From the NCBI GenBank assembly GCA_030280995.1, contig JASXTE010000015.1, positions 26,158,501 through 26,222,500 of the forward strand: 64,000 bases of DNA, in the 5' to 3' direction. Numbering within the stretch: position 1 is the first letter of the stretch; every line of letters starts with the position of its first letter. Both the position numbers and the translations under genes were made by a program. Of this stretch, positions 57,025 through 64,000 are shown piece by piece. The notes beneath the pieces are model-generated. The model was given only the letters and a program-made list of their open reading frames with translations, did not search any database and was not told where the DNA came from. Source of the DNA: Hemileia vastatrix (lineage: Eukaryota; Basidiomycota; Pucciniomycetes; Pucciniales; Zaghouaniaceae).

Positions 57025-58850
57025 TAAGAAAAAGAAAATAACTGCATATAAGGGAAAATTAAATAAAACAAAAGAATTAAATAAAAAATAAATAAATAAA
57101 ATGATCAAAAAAAAGAGAAAGAGACGAAAAAAATAAAAAATGAAAGTAAATGAAAAAAATGAAAATAAGAATGAAATGAATATAAAAAAAATGATTAAAA
57201 AAAGAGAAAAATGAGAAAAAGAGAAAAAATGAAAAATGAAGTAAAATGGAATAGAAAAAATAAAAAAAAGAGAAAAAAATTTACAAAAAAAAAAAAAACA
57301 AAAAAGGAGAACTGATAATAAAAAACTAAAAAAATAAAAATAAATATGAAAAATAATGAAAAATGAAAAAAATTAAATAAAAAAATGAAGAAAATGAAAA
57401 AAATGAAATAAAATTAAATAATGTAAAAAAAAAAGGAGAAAAATGTAAAAAAAAGGTAAAAAAAATGTAAAAAAATGTAAAAAAAATGTAAAAAAAATGT
57501 AAAAAAATGTAAAAAAATGTAAAAAATGTAAAAAAAAAAAATGTAAAAAAATGTAAAAAAAATGTTAAAAAATGTAATAAAATGTAAAAAAATTTAAAAA
57601 TAATTGTACAAAAATTGTAAAAAATTGTAAAAAAAAATGTAATAAAAATGTAAAAAATGTAAACAATGTAAAAAAATGTAGAAAAAAATGTGAAAAAATG
57701 TATAAAAAAATGTATAAAATTGTGAAAAAAAAATGTAAAAAAAATGTAAAAAAATGTAAAAAATGTAAAAAAAAAATTTAAAAAAATGTAAAAAATATAT
57801 AAAAAAATGTAAAAAAATTTACAAAAATTGTAAAAAATTGTAAATAAATGCAAAAAATGTAAAAAAAAAATGTAAAAAAATGTAAAAAAAAAATGTAGAA
57901 AAATGTAAAAAATGAAAACACTGATAAAAGTGAAAAAATGTAAAAATATGTAAAAAAATGTTAAAAAATGTAAAAAAATGTAAAAAATGTAAAAAATGTA
58001 AAAAAATGTAAAAAATGTAAAAAATGTAAAAAATGTAAAAAATGTAAAAAATGTAAAAAATGTAAAAAATGTAAAAAATGTAAAAAATGTAAAAAATGTA
58101 AAAAATGAAGAAAAGTGTAAAAAATTAAAAAATGAAATAAAATGTAAAAAGGTAAAAAAAAAATTAAAAGAAATGTAAAAAAATGTAAAAAAATGTAGAA
58201 AATGTAGAAAAGTGAAAAAAAAGAAATAAAATGTATAAAATGTATAAAAATGTATTAAAATGTATAAAATGAAAAAAATGTAGAAAAGTGACAAAAATGA
58301 AAAAATAAAATAAAATGTAAAAATGTAAAAAATGCAAAAAAAATGTAAAAAAATGTAAAAAAAAAAATGAAAAAAATGAAAAAAATGATAAAATAAATAA
58401 AATTTAAAAAAAATGTAAAAAAATGTAAAAAAATGAAAAAAATGTATAAAAATGTATAAAAATGAAAAAAATTAAAAAAATATGAAAAAAAATGAAAAAA
58501 ATAATTAAAGAAAATGAAAGTAAAAGTGAAATAAATGAGAAAAAAATGAAAAAAATGAAAAAAATGAAAAAAAATAAAAAAAAATGAAAATAATGAAAAT
58601 AATGAAAATAATGAAAAAAAAAAGTATAAAATGATTAAAAATGAAAAAAATGAAAAAAATGAAAAAAAATGTATTAAAGATGAAAAAAATGTAAAAAAAT
58701 AAAAACAAATTAAAAAAAATATTAAAAAAATGTAAAAAAAAATGTAATAAAATCTAATAAAAAGTAATAAAAAATAGAAAAAATTAAAAAATGACTAAAA
58801 AATGAATAATAGAAGAATAAAAAATGATGAAGTTTTTTTTTGTGAAGAAT
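57025..58850. repeat. A-rich satellite-like DNA, TGTAAAAAA units
   Basis: Degenerate tandem repeats of TGTAAAAAA and GAAAAAAT-type units; the most regular part is 57960-58110 with perfect 9-bp periods. Long minus-strand frames of TFF repeats are artefacts. Confidence 0.9.
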
Positions 58851-59341
58851 AAAGAATACTAAAAATATTTTTCTTACACATTATTTACTTATACTTGTTT
58901 TTGTATCTTTATATTTTTCTATTCCTTATTTTTCCTAGTTTGGAATTGTGTCAGCCTGCATATCCCCAGGACTGAATAAAAAGTACTTAGAGGTTATGTT
59001 AAACACATGGACTATACATGGGAACAATAAATTAGAGTACACAAATAGTACACATAAGTAAATTTATGATAAAATACAAAAGATGCCATTATAACACCTT
59101 ATATACACACATATATCCACCTTTTATAAGTCTTATGTACTTAATAGGAGGTATCAAAGTTGACTGATCCACAATTAGGGATCAGGAATTTTTTTCCCAG
59201 GATCAGACACTATTAATTTTGGATAAGGAATCCACAATAATGCATTATTCCGCCTCTTATACTCCAATATCCATTTGTAATTCCTGATCCCAAACTCATC
59301 ACATCCATGATAGATTTTTAAGAAAGTCACACAACTTATAA
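58851..59341. other. Spacer before the Harbinger transposase
   Basis: AT-rich, no gene recognised; may include the 5' region of the transposase gene. Confidence 0.45.
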
Positions 59342-60690
59342 TTGCTGATTCCATCCTTAAGTTTTCCTCACTCTATGCTACATAATTTTGGTGGCAAACA
59401 CTTAAAGTTTTATTTTGATCTACACCCCCCAAATGAACATTTGGCAGTGAATTCGCACTTCCCTCATTACATAAGCCTTTCACCAACAACTATGAAACAC
59501 CTCTCTACTAGGAAGCTACTTCACCCAACTATGAATTCTATTGCTTTATTTTTAGTTATTTACTATAAAGGAGACTTTGATTTGGAAGATGCTTTAGCAT
59601 ATATGTCTTTTCTTTCCAAAAAGCATTACATAAACCCAAGGGGGCCAAATATTTATCATGATCCCAGATATGATCTCTGCTCCATTCTCAACATTCCTCA
59701 ACTAAAATTCACTCAACTATTTTGAACTTCTCCCAAGTCTTTCTTCAAAATTCATCAACTCATCTTCAAACATCCTATATTTCATAACAATTCTCAAAAT
59801 AAACAGTGTGATCCTTCTATTCAACTTGCTGTTGCACTATGTTGCTTTGCCTCAAATGGAAATGGTGCTGCTGTTGGACATTTTGAAAATCTCTTTACCA
59901 TAGGATATGGGACGGTGATATTATACACCAAGCACTGTATGCTTGCTATCCATTCTCTCAAGTCTCAAACACTTGCTTGGCCAACTCCACAACAGAAACT
60001 TGAATCCTCTCAAGTAATGCAAGCTGAAGGTTTCCCTGGATGCGTAGGATTTGTTGATGGCACAACTATACCTTTGAGTCAAAAGCCTGCTTATGATGGT
60101 AACAACTATTTTGATTGAAAAAAAATTTTTCTTCAAAATGTTCCACAATTTCACATCTTTTATAAACTGACTTTTTATCTTCTTTCTAGATACTCTATCG
60201 CTGTTCAACTTGTATGTGATGTCAAAAAAAAATTTATTGATTTTCATAGTGGCTGCCCTGGCTCATGTCATGAATCTTTTGTCTTCCAAAGAATTAGTAT
60301 TTCTCAAACTCCTGACTCATACTTTGACAAATCTCAGAAACTCCTTGCAGACTCAGCATATGCAAGTGGAAAGTACATTATACCTGCTTTCCGTGGTGCA
60401 ACTATAGAAAATGACCCCAAAAACACCTTTAATTATCACCTTTCCCAATCAAGAGTACAGTTTGAACATGCTATTGGGATTTCAAAGGGAAGATTTTCTA
60501 GTCTCCGGGAACTCAGTAACCAATTTTAAAAAAAGTGGAAATCAAAACTGCAAATCATTTGATAATGACTTGCGTTATACTGCACAATATCCTAGCTGAT
60601 TTAATGGATGTGTTGAATGATCTTTATAAAGAAGAGGATCCTGAACAAGCACCAGCTCTCCCCTCCCTTAAATCACAAAACATTCATTAA
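59342..60690 (+). pseudogene. PIF/Harbinger transposase (DDE), broken
   Basis: Cut-and-paste transposase of the PIF/Harbinger group. The frame from 59342 runs through two TGA stops (59723-59725 and 60116-60118; both look like former CGA arginine codons) and includes the first catalytic aspartate in GFVDGTTIPLSQKP. After a probable intron ending TTCTAG at 60189 come SIAVQLVCD, the second aspartate in DFHSGCPGSCHESFVF, LLADSAYASG and the glutamate region YHLSQSRVQFEHAIGISKGR. A TAA at 60527-60529 and a frameshift follow; the C-terminal NHLIMTCVILHNILADLMD continues to the stop at 60688-60690. The DDE residues all remain. The SANT/Myb-like gene to the right is its usual partner type. Confidence 0.9.
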
Positions 60691-60987
60691 AATGTAATAT
60701 GCTCTGTCATTATGCCTATTACTCTCCAAAATTTCTCTTCACCATCCTTTTAAATTATTTTTTGTACTCTACCAATTTTTAACTTCCTTGTTTTTTTCAC
60801 TTGTGTTATTTTCATGTTCCATGTTTTATTCACTTGTGTTGGTTATTATTTTTTTACATAACTACAATTTTGAATTTTATTTTGTGGTCTTCCAACATTG
60901 GAAGGGGCCTTTGTTGGTCTGTTTGGCGTGGTTTGTGTATGTCTTAATTGAAATTTGTGGATTAATAACCATGAAATATTTGGGAGG
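60691..60987. other. Spacer after the transposase
   Basis: No gene supported. Confidence 0.4.
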
Positions 60988-61075
60988 ACTTTCTAGCAAG
61001 TCCTCCACTTGAAGTTAGCTGGAAATCAGATGGAACTTAGACTGAAGTGATACTGAACTTTCACTAGAAGTATTG
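60988..61075. repeat. Inverted copy of the 2405-2510 palindromic repeat
   Basis: A near-perfect 24-bp palindrome (one mismatch pair) at 60988-61011 followed by sequence that is the inverted counterpart of 2405-2488. It lies between the transposase and the SANT/Myb-like gene. Confidence 0.6.
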
Positions 61076-62040
61076 CACAAACAATAATAGATCTATATTG
61101 AAAACATAGTGAAAGTGTGAGGATAACTGAATGGAAGCCAGAAAAAATCATTCCATGAGTCTACTCAATGCACAGAATTTTTTGATGCAACTTATTTAAA
61201 TAATACTTTATTAATTTAAGTTGATCAATGAAAATCTATCAATAATATCACAATTCTTAACTAAAATAATTTTTTTAAAAACATTCAGATTATATATAAA
61301 AAATTTAGTGACTTTTTCTATTACCCACAACTGTTTTTCCAGAATTGAAAAACTGTATTTTATAATTCAAAAATAATTTACATGATAAAGTATCTTTACA
61401 GCTTTAGTATCCTATTTATAATGCTAATGTATGCCTAAAACTACTTTGAATTTAAATTTTTTACCTTATATATTTTATGTTTCAGTTAATATTTTATGTC
61501 AGTGAACTCTGTTCATTGCCCAAAGAACAGAGTCCATCCTCCTATTTTCACACTCAGTTTTCACCAATCCCCATCCCTTTCAAATATATCGACACATGCT
61601 TGTCTTCTCTTCCCACTCCTTTTGCTACCCTCCCAGCCCCATTAAATTCTATGATCTTTTCATCCCCATTTTACCCCTTCCAACCTCTCCCCAACCCTTT
61701 TCTTCATTAAAAATGCCTCTGAAACCCTTAATCTTCCCTTCCAACTCTTTCCCAACCTTTTTGCTACCTCATATATCCTTCCTCACCCCTCTCTTCAGCC
61801 TCCCTAACCCTTGTAGCCCCATTCCTCCCCTTTACCTTGCCTCCACAATCTTTGAAACCTAATTTTTGTTACGTCAAGATAGATTACTGTTTTTATATAA
61901 TGGTGCATCTGGCTTTAGGTTGTTCTACTGGCTATTATATAAAATTGGAAAACTTGATTGGGACTGGTGAAAATAATTGGTTGAAGAAACTTTCATTTTT
62001 AGTTTTTTTTTAATTTGATTTCTTTGATTCAATTAATTTC
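61076..62040. other. Spacer with hairpin and pyrimidine-rich strand
   Basis: 61506-61533 is a hairpin with perfect 9-bp arms (ACTCTGTTC / GAACAGAGT). 61540-61860 is strongly C/T-rich on the plus strand, with proline/serine-rich frames that I do not accept as genes. Confidence 0.45.
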
Positions 62041-62043
62041 AGG

Positions 62044-62343
62044 GTGGGGGTATTGCCAAATTTTAATATCAGACTTTAAAAAAAAATTTGACTTGAAATA
62101 TTGGTGATACCCTTCCCTTAATTCAATAAAATAAAGGGGGGGATTGCCAAATTTACATATGAGACTTGAAATTTTAGGTGATACCCATCCCTTACTTTAA
62201 TAAAATGCAGGGGGGAGTATTGCCAAAATTTCATATAAGACTTTCAAAATTCATTACTTGAAAGAATTCTGGTGATACCCACCCCTTAGTTCAATCAAAT
62301 GCAGGGGTGGGATTGGGAAATTTTCAAATGTGACTTGAAAATT
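62044..62343. repeat. G-run minisatellite, three and a half units of 74-93 bp
   Basis: Each unit begins with a G run and ATTGCCAAA and later contains GGTGATACCC and CCCTTA. Units start near 62044, 62136, 62210 and 62303. Confidence 0.85.
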
Positions 62344-62525
62344 TTAATTAAAAAAGAATTTTTAACATTAAAAATTCTTGAAAATTTTATTTAAAAAAGA
62401 ATTTATAACATTAAAATATGAAAATTTAACTAATTATGGATAGAGTAAAGAAATACAGGAAATTAAGATAAAATTTTATGTACGATTTATTATGAACAGT
62501 TGAAGTGTGAGAGAAATAAAACAAA

Positions 62526-63918
62526 CTAATCATCAAACAATTTATTTAAACATTCAATTTCCTCAAAAGATTTATTAGCTTTAACACATTCTATCAAGAA
62601 ATCTTTCTTTTTGGAATTTTCTTAACAATCAAGCCTATATTTCATCTGTTCCATGAGGTTTTGATGCTCAAGTGTTTTATCCTCTTTCTTTGATTTTTCA
62701 ATACTTAGAGATAACTTAAATTTCTTCTCTTCTAAGTCTTGTGCCCTATCATCCTTCCATAAAGAGATTTTTTACTTCCTCTCCTCCAAGACTTGTGTCC
62801 TATCATCCTTGCGTAAAGAGAGTTCAAACTTCTTCACTTCCAAATCATTTACCCTGTCATCCTTCCTTAAAGAGAGTTGGTATTTTTTCTTTTCAAACTT
62901 TAGAGTCTCTTTAAGAACTTCCACTTGTTCTATAGTGATAAGAAATATTAACAAAAAGTAGAAGAAAGGCAGAGTAAAGTATAAAGAGGTTTGGTATCAC
63001 TTGCCAGCATCAGGTTTCTCCAAAAATTCTTCAATAGAAGAAAAAGGGATTTGAGATGAAGTAATACTTTTTCTTCTTCTTTTAGAATGGAAATTTACAC
63101 TACTTGAAGCCCTTTGTTTTTTTGTTCAAGGTCACATTTTCCTCCTCATCATTGTCTCTGGTTTCTGACTCAGTTGATTGTGGCTCCTGCGTTTGTTCTT
63201 CAGCCTTTTTAGAAATAAGAAAATGTAAATAAAAAATGAATTGGTAAGATAAAAGAAAAAAACATACTTGAATTAGATCAGGTTGGTTTATATTGCCATA
63301 TGGATCTATTGAAAAGATATCTTGATTTGTGGAAGTTAAATGAGGGGAGGCTTGAGTAGAAGAGGAAGGAAAAAGATTTCTTTCAACATCATGTTCAGAG
63401 ATAGTATCTTCACCACCCAACATGTTTGCTTGATTAAAATCAGCTTGCTCTCCAAAAATAGCATCCATCTCTTTAAAGTAAGGACATAAAGAATCAAGTT
63501 TATTGTCTATGGATTTGATGTCCTTACTGATATTGAGGTCAGTAATACCAAAACCAGTAGAAGATGAAAGAGTCTTTGCCTTCTTGTATTTGGCTCAATA
63601 ATGCTTGAAGCATTCAGACATCTGTTTAGGTAAAAGATCTATCCTTCCCTTGGTCTTATTCCGTAATTTGTTGGCCATTAAAAGATAACCATTAACTTTT
63701 GATGCTGGGGGCCATCCTACTTTAGTTGCATTTTCAGTACCAAAACAAGAATCATAGTTAGATTTAGTTTTCAGCCAGTTGATAAGAATGAGATGATTAT
63801 CTTTTTTTAATTGAACAGTCTTAGATTTCTCAGCTGAGTGGGGGAAAGAGGGAGTGGTGGGATTTGAAGAACAACTGGGTGATGGCTGCCTTTGAGAAGA
63901 TCTAGGACGACAAGGCAT
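62526..63918 (-). pseudogene. SANT/Myb-like protein of the PIF/Harbinger type, broken
   Basis: Starts MPCRPRSSQRQPSPS. Residues about 40-110 (LINWLKTKSNYDSCFG ... LPKQMSECFKHY) form the DNA-binding trihelix/SANT-like part, followed by AKYKKAKTLSSSTGFGI and an acidic region. An intron at 63205-63267 (GTATGT...AAAAG, 63 bp) is likely, with a further intron ending just before EQVEVLKETLKFEKK. The C-terminus is a coiled coil of 19-20-residue repeats (KFELSLRKDDRTQVLEE). Stops: TGA at about 63595, TAA near 62772 and TAA at 62622-62624, plus a frame change near 63100. It ends KANKSFEEIECLNKLFDD. Proteins of this type assist Harbinger transposases; the orientation converges with the transposase at 59342. 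Confidence 0.78.
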
Positions 63919-64000
63919 GTTAAAATATAAATGAAGATGAAAAGGAGCAGAAACAAGCAGATGAGATGGTGAGGGGCTCTGAGTGGATAGAATGGACAGG

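Noticed and set aside
57326..58708. Long phenylalanine-rich minus-strand frames
   Set aside because: They arise from the A-rich 9-bp repeats; no domain or normal composition.
61477..61862. Proline/serine-rich plus-strand frames
   Set aside because: Result of a pyrimidine-rich strand; no domain.
1..64000. tRNA or rRNA genes
   Set aside because: I looked for but did not recognise any; a covariance search would be needed to exclude tRNAs.

Overview
The window is AT-rich eukaryotic DNA made up almost entirely of transposable elements. It holds one apparently intact host gene. Short GT-AG introns (53-127 bp), GAL4-like zinc-cluster proteins and the Ty3/gypsy lineages point to a fungus, most likely a basidiomycete. 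A rust-like (Pucciniales) genome is my best guess, from the protein flavour of the gypsy elements and the low GC, but I cannot prove it from the sequence.

Layout: 1-5278 is AT-rich sequence with a decayed SANT/Myb-like (PIF/Harbinger-associated) fragment. 5284-10779 is TE-A, a minus-strand gypsy chromovirus with two LTRs and the 5-bp target duplication GCCAG. 10914-12775 is a very long AAAAAT hexanucleotide array. 13372-14708 (minus) is the host gene, a five-exon type II acyl-CoA thioesterase.

15258-57019 is one 41.8-kb nest of retrotransposons. TE-B (plus strand, TSD GTAAA) landed first. TE-E (16294-27684, minus, 4-bp TSD) later inserted in its 5' LTR, TE-C (36223-56448, minus, TSD CTCAC) in its 3' LTR, and a solo LTR (29547-30360, TSD GATAG) in its gag. 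TE-D (44425-55966, minus, TSD ACGG) then inserted in the 5' LTR of TE-C. Each junction is confirmed by an uninterrupted paralogous copy elsewhere in the window or by a target duplication. B and C are one family; E and D are another.

57020-58850 is A-rich satellite-like sequence. 59342-60690 is a broken PIF/Harbinger transposase, and 62526-63918 (minus) is a broken SANT/Myb-like companion gene.

The most unusual content is in TE-D. Between its integrase end and its 3' LTR it carries two intact genes with introns, on the strand opposite gag-pol. Both encode related cysteine-cluster proteins (302 and about 250-267 residues). The related element TE-E has no such genes at this position. Other unusual points are an AT-hook plus chromodomain-like tail on the B/C integrases, a splice-donor/acceptor pair at the same place in gag of B and C, and a repeat-built RNA leader in TE-C.
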